From: an uncultured Clostridia bacterium
GTDB taxonomy: Bacteria; Bacillota; Clostridia; Lachnospirales; Bianqueaceae
Direction of reading: 5' to 3'
Length of the DNA: 59,604 nt
NCBI GenBank assembly: GCA_944376225.1
Contig: CALWBZ010000106.1
Coordinates: 1 to 59,604 of the forward strand
Made by a program: the position numbers and the translations under genes
Part shown: positions 47,327-56,190 of the stretch, piece by piece
Position numbering within the stretch: the stretch's first letter is position 1
Layout of the letters: every line of letters begins with the position of its first letter
Notes under the pieces: model-generated
Database searches by the model: none
Seen by the model: only the letters and a program-made list of their open reading frames with translations
What the model was told of the DNA's origin: nothing

Positions 47327-47358
47327 GAGAAAACTGCCATGCCGCGCCTATTATACCA
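47327..47358 (-). repeat. Degenerate partial copy of the 77-nt element with its -10 box
   Basis: The 29 nt from 47327 match the TATAAT-proximal end of the 77-nt unit at 26 positions, including GCGCC next to ATTATA (47350-47355; TATAAT on the minus strand). The match extends by CCA with array B. It sits where the thioesterase promoter should be, with TTGTAA 18 nt before the -10. The rest of the unit is absent. Confidence 0.6.
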
Positions 47359-47440
47359 CGATTCTCTTATCTTTTACAATGTAACGAACTTAAAATTTTT
47401 GGCAGCTTGTTAAATATGGCGGGCCTTGCTGTAAAATCTT

Positions 47441-47469
47441 TTGACAAACGGTAGGATCTATGCGATAAT
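47441..47469 (+). promoter_or_regulatory. Promoter of the paaK-ior operon
   Basis: A perfect TTGACA (47441-47446), a 17-nt spacer and GATAAT (47464-47469). The leader holds a 9-bp hairpin AAAGGGAAC / GTTCTCTTT (47484-47507), not followed by a proper T run. Confidence 0.65.
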
Positions 47470-47525
47470 GATAGCAGTATTAAAGGGAACAAAGGAGTTC
47501 TCTTTTAGAATGAAGGAGAGGGAGT

Positions 47526-48845
47526 GTGCAGGTGTTTTTTCAGAAGGATATCGAGACGATGCCGCGTAAGGAACTGGAGGCATTACAGCTTCAAAAGCTG
47601 AAAGCGGCCGTGGCCTATTGCTATCATCACACATCCTTCTACCGCGAGCGTTTAGATAAGGCGGGAGTAGGAGACGGAAGCAGGATCAAACAACTGTCGG
47701 ATATACAGTATATTCCGTATACCACCAAGGATGATTTCAGGGATCATTATCCCTTCGGATTGATGGCCGTGCCCATGAAAGAGGTTGTTCGGATTCACGC
47801 CTCCTCGGGAACCACCGGTAAACCCACCGTGGGAGTGTACACCCGGGAAGATCTGGATATCTGGTCCGACTGTGTGGCGCGGGTCGCGGTGGCGGGAGGC
47901 GTGACCGCGGAGGACATCGTGCAGATCAGTTTTGGATACGGTTTGTTTACGGGGGCGTTGGGGCTGCATTATGGACTAGAGAAGATCGGCGCGACGGTCA
48001 TCCCTGCTTCCTCCGGCAACACGGAAAAGCAGATGATGATGTTTCGGGATTTCGGGGTGACGGGACTGGTGGCGACGCCGTCTTACGCGCTGTATTTAAG
48101 CGAGGCGGTCAAGGAAGCGGGCTACCCGATGTCAGCCTACAAGCTCCGGCTGGGGATCCTGGGATCCGAGCCCTGTACGCCCGAGATGCGGGATCAGATC
48201 GAGGAGAATCTTGGCATTTACGTATCGGACAACTACGGTATGACGGAGTTGGGAGGACCGGGAGTGGCCGGGGACTGCCCCATGCGGCAGGGGATGCATT
48301 TCGCGGAAGATCATTTCTTGCCGGAAATCATTCAGCCTGAGACCGGGGAACGCCTCGGGGAAGGAGAAATGGGCGAGCTGGTGGTGACCACCCTCAGTAA
48401 AGTAGGAATGCCCGTGCTTCGGTATCGGACGAAGGATATCACTTCCATTACATACGAGCCCTGTCCATGCGGACGGACCCACGCCCGCATGTCGAAGACG
48501 GCGGGACGCACGGACGACATGTTGATTATCAAGGGAGTGAACGTGTTCCCCACGCAGATCGAGAGCGTACTCATCGGCACGCCCCATATCGGCCCCCATT
48601 ATCAGCTGGTTGTGCGGCGGAAGAACTATCGGGACACGTTGGAGGTGCGAGTGGAGCTTATCAACGCGGATTTGCTGGATCATTACCGGGAACTGGAGGC
48701 GCTGCAGCGGGGGCTGCATGACCGCCTGAAGAGCGTCCTGGGACTGGAAGCGAAAGTGACTCTGGTACAGCCGAAGACATTGGAAAGATTTCAGGGAAAA
48801 GCCAAAAGAATCCTGGATCTGCGCGATCAACCAGAGGAAGAGTAA
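47526..48845 (+). CDS. paaK: Phenylacetate-CoA ligase (first copy)
   Basis: An adenylate-forming enzyme that activates phenylacetate or a related aryl acid to its CoA thioester. The 439 residues have HASSGTTGKPTVGVYT (ATP loop), SFGYGLFTGALGLHYG, DNYGMTELGGPG, RYRTKDITSI and a C-terminal GRTDDMLIIKGVNVFPTQIE. The start is a GTG at 47526 after AAGGAGAGGG; GTG 47532 is possible. It opens an operon with iorAB and a second paaK. Confidence 0.92.
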   Translation: MQVFFQKDIETMPRKELEALQLQKLKAAVAYCYHHTSFYRERLDKAGVGDGSRIKQLSDIQYIPYTTKDDFRDHYPFGLMAVPMKEVVRIHASSGTTGKPTVGVYTREDLDIWSDCVARVAVAGGVTAEDIVQISFGYGLFTGALGLHYGLEKIGATVIPASSGNTEKQMMMFRDFGVTGLVATPSYALYLSEAVKEAGYPMSAYKLRLGILGSEPCTPEMRDQIEENLGIYVSDNYGMTELGGPGVAGDCPMRQGMHFAEDHFLPEIIQPETGERLGEGEMGELVVTTLSKVGMPVLRYRTKDITSITYEPCPCGRTHARMSKTAGRTDDMLIIKGVNVFPTQIESVLIGTPHIGPHYQLVVRRKNYRDTLEVRVELINADLLDHYRELEALQRGLHDRLKSVLGLEAKVTLVQPKTLERFQGKAKRILDLRDQPEEE

Positions 48846-48858
48846 GGAGGAGTACAGG

Positions 48859-50604
48859 TTGAAGAAGATCATGTTAGGAAATGAAGCGGTGGCCCGGGGG
48901 CTTTATGAGGCGGGCGTTCGGGTCGTCTCAAGCTATCCGGGCACGCCGAGTACGGAGATCACGGAATATGCCTCGCGGTATGATGAGATTTACTGCGAAT
49001 GGGCTCCCAACGAGAAGGTGGCGACGGAGACGGCCATCGGCGCCAGTATCGCCGGAAGCAGGGCATTTAGCGGGATGAAGCATGTGGGGCTGAACGTGGC
49101 GGCGGATCCTCTATATACCGCTTCCTATACGGGAGTCAACGGGGGGCTTCTCATCGGCGTGGCGGATGACCCGGGAATGCATTCGTCCCAGAATGAGCAG
49201 GATTCGAGGCATCATGCCATCGCGGCGAAGCTGGCCATGCTGGAGCCCGCGGATTCGGCCGAATGTCTGGAATACACCAAGCTGGCCTATACCTTGTCGG
49301 AAGAGTTCGACACGCCGGTCATGCTGCGGTTGACCACCAGGATCGCCCATTCCAGAAGCCTGGTGGAAGAACAGGAACCCCAGCAGCCAGAAGAAAGGGA
49401 ATTCGATAAGAATCCTCAGAAGTATGTGATGATGCCCGCCATGGCCATCAAGCGGCACGCGGTCATCGAAGAGCGGCAGCGCAAGCTGCAGGAATACGCG
49501 GAGACGGCGGATATCAATCGGATAGAGGATCACGGAGCCAAGATTGGCGTAATCGCCGCGGGAATCTGTTATCAATACGCCCGGGAAGCCCTGGGGGAGA
49601 AGGCGAACTATCTGAAGCTCGGCATGGTGAATCCCCTGCCGGTGGAAAAGATCCGCGAATTCGCCAAATCCTGTGAGAAGGTCTATGTCATTGAAGAACT
49701 GGACAGCGTGATCGAGGATCATTGCCGTAAGATCGGCGTGTCCGTTATCGGCAAGGAATGTTTTACGCTGCTGGGAGAATATTCTCAGAACATGATTCGG
49801 GAGAAGGTACTGGGCATTCACGTGGAAGAGATGAGGACGGATCTGCAAATCCCCGGGCGTCCTCCCGTTCTCTGCGCGGGTTGTCCCCACAGAGGCATGT
49901 TCTATCTGCTGAAAAAATTAAAATGCAATGTAAGCGGAGACATTGGCTGTTATACGCTGGGAGCGCTGGCGCCTCTGTCTTCGATCGATACCAGTATCTG
50001 CATGGGCGCTTCCGTCTCTGCGCTGCACGGTATGATTAAATCCAAAGGAAAGGATTTTGCCAAGAAATCCGTGGCGGTCATCGGGGATTCCACGTTTATC
50101 CATTCCGGAATCACCGGCATGATCAACATGGCCTACAACCAGGGCTTTGGAACCATTATCGTCCTGGATAACTCGATCACGGGCATGACGGGACATCAGA
50201 ATAATCCGGCCAACGGGTTGACGATTAAGGGAGATCCTACGATCGCGGTGGATCTGGAAGCGCTGGCGAGGGCCTGCGGTTTTCAGAGAGTGCAGGTTGT
50301 AGACCCCTACGATCTCGAGCATACGGAAGAGGTATTGAGGCAGGAGCTGGCCGCGGAGGAACCTTCCCTTATCATTTCCCGCAGGCCCTGCATGCTGCTG
50401 AGGAGTGTGGAGCATAGGCCTCCTTTAGAGGTGGATCCGCAAAAGTGCATAGGATGTAAGAGCTGTATGCGGGTGGGATGCCCCGCGATCCGCATGCGGG
50501 ATGGAAAAGCGTCCATCGATTTTACACAATGCATGGGATGCAGTTTTTGTAAACAGCTTTGTCCAAAGGACGCGATCGGTGTGAAAGGAGGCGTTCGGGC
50601 ATGA
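48859..50604 (+). CDS. iorA: Indolepyruvate:ferredoxin oxidoreductase alpha subunit
   Basis: IOR converts aryl pyruvates (from Trp, Phe, Tyr) to aryl-acetyl-CoA with reduction of ferredoxin, or runs the reverse. The 581 residues have the pyrimidine/TPP domains (SSYPGTPSTEITEYAS; GDIGCYTLGALAPL; GDSTFIHSGITGMINMAYNQ) and two C-terminal iron-sulfur motifs, CIGCKSCMRVGCP and CMGCSFCKQLCP. TTG 48859 follows AAGGAGG; ATG 48871 is an alternative. The stop overlaps the iorB ATG. Confidence 0.95.
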   Translation: MKKIMLGNEAVARGLYEAGVRVVSSYPGTPSTEITEYASRYDEIYCEWAPNEKVATETAIGASIAGSRAFSGMKHVGLNVAADPLYTASYTGVNGGLLIGVADDPGMHSSQNEQDSRHHAIAAKLAMLEPADSAECLEYTKLAYTLSEEFDTPVMLRLTTRIAHSRSLVEEQEPQQPEEREFDKNPQKYVMMPAMAIKRHAVIEERQRKLQEYAETADINRIEDHGAKIGVIAAGICYQYAREALGEKANYLKLGMVNPLPVEKIREFAKSCEKVYVIEELDSVIEDHCRKIGVSVIGKECFTLLGEYSQNMIREKVLGIHVEEMRTDLQIPGRPPVLCAGCPHRGMFYLLKKLKCNVSGDIGCYTLGALAPLSSIDTSICMGASVSALHGMIKSKGKDFAKKSVAVIGDSTFIHSGITGMINMAYNQGFGTIIVLDNSITGMTGHQNNPANGLTIKGDPTIAVDLEALARACGFQRVQVVDPYDLEHTEEVLRQELAAEEPSLIISRRPCMLLRSVEHRPPLEVDPQKCIGCKSCMRVGCPAIRMRDGKASIDFTQCMGCSFCKQLCPKDAIGVKGGVRA

Positions 50605-51176
50605 AGTCTCTCAATGTAATGATTGTGGGCGTCGGCGGTCAAGGGACGCTTTTGGCGAGCCGCGTTCTGGGCGCGGCGATGCTGGCCGCGGGAAAGGATG
50701 TTAAGGTTAGCGAGGTACATGGGATGAGCCAGCGAGGAGGTTCGGTGGTGACCTATGTACGAGCGGGAGAAAAGGTGTATTCTCCGATCATTAATCCGGG
50801 AGAGGCAGATCTGATTCTGGCTTTCGAGCAGTTGGAGGCGGCCAGATGGCTGTCCTACCTGAAAAAAGACGGGACGGTCATCGTTAATACCCAGAAGATG
50901 GATCCCATGCCCGTGGTGACCGGGGCAGAGCAGTATCCGGAAGGAATTTTGGAAGCGATTCAGAGAGCCGGCGCGCGCCTGGAGGCGGTGGACGCCCTGG
51001 CCCTCGCGATGGACGCGGGATCGGTCAAGGCCGTAAACGTGGTACTCATCGGTGTGATGGCAAGACAGACGGATATTCCGAAAGAAGTCTGGCAGGAGGC
51101 GGTGCGTACCGTGGTGCCGGAGCGATTCGTCGAACTCAACCTAAAGGCGTTTGAAGCGGGATATACAGCAGAATAA
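50601..51176 (+). CDS. iorB: Indolepyruvate:ferredoxin oxidoreductase beta subunit
   Basis: The 191-residue gamma-type domain partner of IorA has VMIVGVGGQGTLLASRVLG, EVHGMSQRGGSVVTYVR and DLILAFEQLEAARWL, all typical of the family. ATG 50601 overlaps the iorA stop (ATGA) and has GGAGGCG upstream. Confidence 0.94.
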   Translation: MKSLNVMIVGVGGQGTLLASRVLGAAMLAAGKDVKVSEVHGMSQRGGSVVTYVRAGEKVYSPIINPGEADLILAFEQLEAARWLSYLKKDGTVIVNTQKMDPMPVVTGAEQYPEGILEAIQRAGARLEAVDALALAMDAGSVKAVNVVLIGVMARQTDIPKEVWQEAVRTVVPERFVELNLKAFEAGYTAE

Positions 51177-51195
51177 GATAAACGGGGGGCCAGTG

Positions 51196-52506
51196 ATGGA
51201 CAGAGAAGAACGTTATTTTCAGCCGGATATAGAATGCGCGGAACCGGAAGTGCTGCGGGAAATCCAATCGAAACGGTTAAGAGAGATGGCGGCGCGTTGT
51301 TACGACCATGTCCCTTTCTACCGCAGAAAATTCGACGAGTTGGGAATCAAGCCGGAGGATATCCGGAGTATTGATGATATCGTGAAACTTCCTTTTACGT
51401 ATAAGACGGATCTGCGGGATCATTTCCCGTATGGTCTGGTAGCCGTGCCGAAGGAGGAGGTCGTGCGCGTTCACGCCTCCTCGGGAACGACGGGGAAACA
51501 GACCGTTGTGGCCTATACCCAGCATGATATCGATGTTTGGGCGGACGGCGCCGCCCGTGCCTTAGCCGCCGCGGGATGTACCAAGAGCGACTATGTGCAT
51601 GTGTCCTACGGATACGGCCTTTTTACGGGAGGATTGGGACTACATTACGGGGCGGAGAAGCTGGGCGCCGCAGCGATTCCCGTGTCCTCCGGCAATACGA
51701 AGAGACAGGTGCAGATTCTGCAGGATTTTGGCAGCAACATCCTGTGCTGCACTCCCTCTTACGCGGCCTACATCGGGGAGACCTGTCGGGAGATGGGCGT
51801 GGATACCACGAAGATTCCCTTGCGGGCCGGACTCTTCGGGGCGGAAGCCTGGAGCGAGGGGATGCGGGAGAATATAGAGAGGCTGCTCAATATCGACGCC
51901 TATGATATTTACGGGCTTTCGGAGATCGCGGGACCGGGGGTGGCGTATGAATGCAGGGAGAAACAGGGCCTGCATGTGTGCGAGGATTATTTTTACCCGG
52001 AGATTATCGACCCGGATACGGGCGAGGTTCTTCCCGACGGCGAGTACGGAGAGTTAGTGTTTACCTGCATAGGCAAGGAGGCGCTGCCGCTGATTCGCTA
52101 TCGGACGCGGGATATCAGCGCCCTGGTGCGGGAAAAATGCGCCTGCGGCAGGACGGTGGCGCGGCTTAAAAAGCTGAAGGGACGCACGGACGACATGCTG
52201 ATTATACGAGGAGTCAATGTGTTCCCCTCCCAGGTGGAATATGTGCTTACGGAAATGGGGCTGGAACCCAATTATCTGATCGTGGTCGATCGGGAAGGGG
52301 CTCTGGATACGATGGAAGTGCAGGTGGAGATGACGCCGAAGATGTTCTCGGATTCAGTTAAGGATATCGAATCCTATGAGCGCCGCTTGGCCGCCGCGAT
52401 GCAGTCCACGCTGAACATCGCCGCGAATGTAAAGCTGGTGGCGCCCAAATCCCTGAGCCGCTCCGAAGGAAAGGCCCAGCGGGTCATCGACCGGCGAAAG
52501 ATTTGA
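51196..52506 (+). CDS. paaK: Phenylacetate-CoA ligase (second copy)
   Basis: The 436-residue paralogue of the first ligase keeps HASSGTTGKQTVVAYT, SYGYGLFTGGLGLHYG, DIYGLSEIAGPG, RYRTRDISAL and GRTDDMLIIRGVNVFPSQVE. The two copies differ widely outside these motifs, so they are old paralogues and may have different aryl-acid preferences. The start is ATG 51196 after a run of G. Confidence 0.92.
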   Translation: MDREERYFQPDIECAEPEVLREIQSKRLREMAARCYDHVPFYRRKFDELGIKPEDIRSIDDIVKLPFTYKTDLRDHFPYGLVAVPKEEVVRVHASSGTTGKQTVVAYTQHDIDVWADGAARALAAAGCTKSDYVHVSYGYGLFTGGLGLHYGAEKLGAAAIPVSSGNTKRQVQILQDFGSNILCCTPSYAAYIGETCREMGVDTTKIPLRAGLFGAEAWSEGMRENIERLLNIDAYDIYGLSEIAGPGVAYECREKQGLHVCEDYFYPEIIDPDTGEVLPDGEYGELVFTCIGKEALPLIRYRTRDISALVREKCACGRTVARLKKLKGRTDDMLIIRGVNVFPSQVEYVLTEMGLEPNYLIVVDREGALDTMEVQVEMTPKMFSDSVKDIESYERRLAAAMQSTLNIAANVKLVAPKSLSRSEGKAQRVIDRRKI

Positions 52507-52522
52507 AGAAGGAGGAAGGAGA

Positions 52523-52954
52523 ATGAGCGTACAACAGTTATCCGTATTTGTAGAAAACAAACAGGGCGGCCTGGCGGAAGTGACGCGTGCCTTAGCCCAG
52601 GAGAAAATCAATATCCTGGCGCTGTCCATCGCCGATACGACGGACTACGGCGTGCTGCGAATGATCGTGGACCGGCCGGAAGAGGCCGCCGAGATCTTAA
52701 AGGCGCAGAACGCGGCGGTAGCGCTGACGGATGTGTTGGCGGTCAAGATGCCCAATCATCCGGGTGGATTAGACGGAGCGGTACAGGCTTTGTCTAAGGA
52801 AAATATCGGTATCGAATATATGTATGCTTTTGTGTGCCCCCTTCCGGGAGAGGCCTGTATGGTCTTTCGCGTGGAAGACAGGGAGAAAGCAGGAAAGGTT
52901 TTGGAGGATGCAGGCTATTTGCAGCTTGTGACGAGTGATTTATATGAGCGATAA
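52523..52954 (+). CDS. Tandem ACT-domain protein
   Basis: The 143-residue product is two ACT domains: QQLSVFVENKQGGLAEVTRA (1-70) and the degenerate second half from DVLAVKMPNHPGGLDGAVQA. ACT domains bind amino acids, so it may sense aromatic amino acids for the ior/paaK operon in which it lies; this is inference. The RBS is AAGGAGGAAGGAG. It overlaps degV by 11 bp. Confidence 0.85.
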   Translation: MSVQQLSVFVENKQGGLAEVTRALAQEKINILALSIADTTDYGVLRMIVDRPEEAAEILKAQNAAVALTDVLAVKMPNHPGGLDGAVQALSKENIGIEYMYAFVCPLPGEACMVFRVEDREKAGKVLEDAGYLQLVTSDLYER

Positions 52955-53843
52955 TATCAGTAAGCCGTTTCAGATCGTTTCTGACGGCGCGTGTGATCTA
53001 GGGCTGGAGGCGGCAAAACGGCATCAGATCGAACTGGTTCCTTTTTACGTCACCTTTGACGGACAGCGGTACGTAAAAGAAGAAAAAGAGATGAAGGTGA
53101 GGGAGATCTATCAGAAGATGAAGGATCTGCCGGGTACTTTTCCAAAGACGTCCCTGCCCACGGCCATGGATTATATTGAAGCGTTTAAGCCCTATGTGGA
53201 AAGGGAAATCCCAATCTTATGCATTTGTTTGAGCGCGAAATTCACAGGATCTTACAATTCCGCGCAGCTGGCCAAGGAGGAACTGCGGGGAAAGTATCCC
53301 GGGGCGCGGATCGAGGTGATCGACTCCACGCTGGCCACCGTTTTGCAGGGCAGTTTCGTTCTGGAGGCGGCGCGCATGAGAGATCAGGGCATATCTTTAG
53401 AGGAGACGGTTCCCGTCTTGGAGCGGCTCAAGAAGACCGGCCGGATCTTTTTCACCATCGATACCATGGAATATCTGGCCCATGGGGGCAGGGCGGGCAA
53501 GGTGCTCAGCACCATCGGGGCTAAGCTGCCGCTGAAGCCGCTGATCGTGATGAAAGAAGGGGAGCTGTTTCCCTCGGGAGTGAGCCGATCCAGGCGGCAT
53601 GCCTTGCATAAGGTGATCCATATGATGGAAAGTTTTTGCGCCGAGAATCACGTGAGTACCCGGGAATACCGGGTCATGACGGGTTACGGTTATGACCGTG
53701 AGGAATGCGAGGCGTTTTCAAAAGAACTCGCCCAGAAGATCGGCATCGAGCCGGAGATGATGCAGATCGGGGCGACGATCGGCGTACACACGGGGCCGGA
53801 TCCCATCGGGACGGGTTTGATACGGAAGTTTGAGACGATCTAA
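52944..53843 (+). CDS. DegV-family fatty-acid-binding protein
   Basis: The 299-residue protein has the DegV features QIVSDGACDLG, FPKTSLPTAMDYIEAF, SAKFTGSYNSAQLAKEEL, EVIDSTLATVLQGSFVLEAA and the late GPDPIGTGLI. DegV proteins bind fatty acids and, in some Firmicutes, act with fatty-acid kinase; the role of this one is unknown. The ATG at 52944 overlaps the ACT gene. A bidirectional terminator follows. Confidence 0.9.
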   Translation: MSDNISKPFQIVSDGACDLGLEAAKRHQIELVPFYVTFDGQRYVKEEKEMKVREIYQKMKDLPGTFPKTSLPTAMDYIEAFKPYVEREIPILCICLSAKFTGSYNSAQLAKEELRGKYPGARIEVIDSTLATVLQGSFVLEAARMRDQGISLEETVPVLERLKKTGRIFFTIDTMEYLAHGGRAGKVLSTIGAKLPLKPLIVMKEGELFPSGVSRSRRHALHKVIHMMESFCAENHVSTREYRVMTGYGYDREECEAFSKELAQKIGIEPEMMQIGATIGVHTGPDPIGTGLIRKFETI

Positions 53844-53848
53844 AACGA

Positions 53849-53896
53849 AAAGGGCTTTCGATCGCGGAGGAGAAACCTTCGGATCGGAAGCCCTTT
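53849..53896. terminator. Bidirectional terminator between degV and the transglutaminase operon
   Basis: AAAGGGCTT-T-CGATC (53849-53863) pairs with GATCG-G-AAGCCCTTT (53882-53896) with one mismatch. Confidence 0.8.
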
Positions 53897-53898
53897 AT

Positions 53899-56190
53899 TT
53901 ATGAAGATCGATGAGGTTTAGACAGACCGGAAAAGAGAAAACCAAGCAGGAAGCGCCGCAGAAAATATCCCCAGAATCCAAGAACCTTACGCAGATGGTT
54001 TTCGATCACTTGGTGGAAGTCGGCCATTTGCCGAATCTCCTCCGGTTCGGGAAGATAATCGCCGAAGCGAAGGCGGTTCATCACCTGAAAAACGGCCGCC
54101 ATGGAGACGGAGAGCTCGGGAGGCAGCGCCCGGTCGGCTCGTTCTCCCAGGGAAAGCAGGGTGTCTTCTTGATGAATCCGCAGGCCAAAGAAGGCTAACT
54201 GTCGGAGAAAATCATGATAGTAATATTCCGCGGCCTGGTCGGCGCGTGGATATTTCCGGTTCACGTATGACAGGGAATAGCGTCTTTTACAACAACCGCT
54301 GCCCCAGCATAAAAACAGGATCAGCAAGAGGATGAGCGGAATGACCCACAAAAGGACAAGGGGATTCGAGGAATCCGGCTCCGTCTCATCCTCGGGGAGA
54401 ATCGATTCCGTGGGAGGCTCCTCTTCGGGAGGCACGGGACTCGTCTCTTCTTCCGTGGAGGACGAGACCTCCGGTTCTTCGGGAAGAGGCGTGTTTATGA
54501 GGAAAATATCCGCCGAAAGAGCGTCCAGAGGCACCCAGCCGATCTGATTCAGGTAGATCTCCGTCCAGGCGTGGCCCGTGGCTTGGGTGGCCTCATATCC
54601 ATTTCCCGTCTCGGCAGGGATCATGCCGTATCCGGTTACATATCGGGCGGGAATCCCCTCCAAACGGCACATGACGGTCAATGCCGAAGCATAATAGACG
54701 CAATATCCGCGTTTATCCTGTAGAAAATGGGCCACAAAATCCTCGTCCGCGGGCGGCGTGCCGGGGGTTAGGGTATAGGTACACTGTTCGGATAAATAGT
54801 CTCGTAACGCCATGGCCTTTTCGTATGGCGAGTCCTGTCCTTCTGTGATCTCATGGCACAGGGTTTCGACCCAGGCCGGGAGCGTTTGAGGAAGTTGAAG
54901 GCAAAGGGCGGCGGCCGTCTCGTAGGAATCGTCCTTTTGGCTGGATAGGATCTCTTCCAGGGCGAGCATACGTTCATCGAAACGAGTATCCGTGTGATCC
55001 CAGGCCAAAGCCTGTACCTGGTAGGAATAACTATAAGAAGGCATGAGGGAAAGACGGGTCTCTCCCTGAGTATTGAAATACAGTTCCTGCTGGGAGGAGG
55101 AGAGCTGTATCTGCCGGGTACGATACGGAAGAAACAGCGAACGGGATTTCGAGCCGCATCGGATCCGAGCATCGACAGAAATGGTCATGGAACTAAGCAG
55201 CGAGCGGGCAGCGGAAAGATCCGCGGGAAGTCTATAACCGTAAGCCTCTTCCCGTTTTCCCTGCCAGAACAGGCTGTCGAGGCGAAAATTGCCGTAAGAA
55301 TAGTCTGGCGTGTCCTGCCAGGCATGGCCGGTATAATAATCCAAAACGTCGCCGCGAAGTAAAAAGGGGGACGAGGAATCGATGGTCAAGATCACCTGAT
55401 CCGTGGGCTCCACATCGCCGCCCAGGGCGTCTCCTTGAGGCATCCAGCCCATGTCCCGCATAGAGGTAATGGGCCAGTCCGGCAGATCGCCCCAGTGATA
55501 TTCCCAGAAGTCCTGCACGTCGTGGATGAGATGCTGTAGGGAACGGGAAGTCCATTCGCCGTCTTCGGAAGGGGCAATCCACAGGCTTCCCGCGAGAATG
55601 ACGGGGAGGAAGAGGATGGCCAGGAATTGAGCTCGCAGACGCCCCTGAGTCCGCAGGCGTCCCCTGGGAAGGCAGACGATGATGGCGGAGCAGGAAAGCA
55701 GGAAGGGAAACAAAAGATCTTGACTGTTCCGAACGCCCTGAAAAAGGAGAAGACCGAGGGATAAGAGGCAAAGAAGCCACAGGGAGAAAAATTTTCTCAG
55801 GAGAAGCCAGTAAAACAGGACCACCGGGGTCAGTAGGGACAGGTAGACGAGTTGGCGGACCCATTCGCGGGAGTAGAGAGGGTCTTCGGGCATACCCGAA
55901 AAACACCAGGTGAAAAAGCCCGAAGCAAGCGAGAAAAAGGTTCCCGACTCTCCGGAGAATAGGAGAACGACCGCCAGCAGGAGAACCGCGCCCCCCAGCA
56001 GGACGAAAGGAAACCAGGGGCGAACCTCGAGAAGGCTCCAGAACAGGAGCAGGGCCATCAGCAGAAGACACTGGTGTCCCGGGGAGAGGGCGTGCCCCAG
56101 AAGAGGCAGCAGAATGTAGGAGCAGGACAGGGAAAAGAGCAGGATGCACAGAACATCTACACAGTATAGGCGAAAGGCGGAAGATTTCAT
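53899..56190 (-). CDS. Membrane-anchored transglutaminase-like protein (TgpA type)
   Basis: The 763-residue product has about six N-terminal helices, an extracellular domain, and a transglutaminase-like core with the triad in GYCVYYASALTVMC (Cys), GHAWTEIYLNQIGW (His) and PLDAL (Asp). A Glu/Pro/Ser-rich linker, a final helix (LVLLWVIPLILLLILFLCWG) and a cytoplasmic tail follow. Together with DUF58 and MoxR proteins it forms a widespread but poorly understood surface-proteolysis or modification module. Its start overlaps the DUF58 gene by 4 bp (ATGA). Confidence 0.88.
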   Translation of the reverse strand: MKSSAFRLYCVDVLCILLFSLSCSYILLPLLGHALSPGHQCLLLMALLLFWSLLEVRPWFPFVLLGGAVLLLAVVLLFSGESGTFFSLASGFFTWCFSGMPEDPLYSREWVRQLVYLSLLTPVVLFYWLLLRKFFSLWLLCLLSLGLLLFQGVRNSQDLLFPFLLSCSAIIVCLPRGRLRTQGRLRAQFLAILFLPVILAGSLWIAPSEDGEWTSRSLQHLIHDVQDFWEYHWGDLPDWPITSMRDMGWMPQGDALGGDVEPTDQVILTIDSSSPFLLRGDVLDYYTGHAWQDTPDYSYGNFRLDSLFWQGKREEAYGYRLPADLSAARSLLSSMTISVDARIRCGSKSRSLFLPYRTRQIQLSSSQQELYFNTQGETRLSLMPSYSYSYQVQALAWDHTDTRFDERMLALEEILSSQKDDSYETAAALCLQLPQTLPAWVETLCHEITEGQDSPYEKAMALRDYLSEQCTYTLTPGTPPADEDFVAHFLQDKRGYCVYYASALTVMCRLEGIPARYVTGYGMIPAETGNGYEATQATGHAWTEIYLNQIGWVPLDALSADIFLINTPLPEEPEVSSSTEEETSPVPPEEEPPTESILPEDETEPDSSNPLVLLWVIPLILLLILFLCWGSGCCKRRYSLSYVNRKYPRADQAAEYYYHDFLRQLAFFGLRIHQEDTLLSLGERADRALPPELSVSMAAVFQVMNRLRFGDYLPEPEEIRQMADFHQVIENHLRKVLGFWGYFLRRFLLGFLFSGLSKPHRSS

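Noticed and set aside
47484..47507. Hairpin in the paaK leader as an attenuator
   Set aside because: It has a 9-bp stem but no following T run and no competing structure that I can see.
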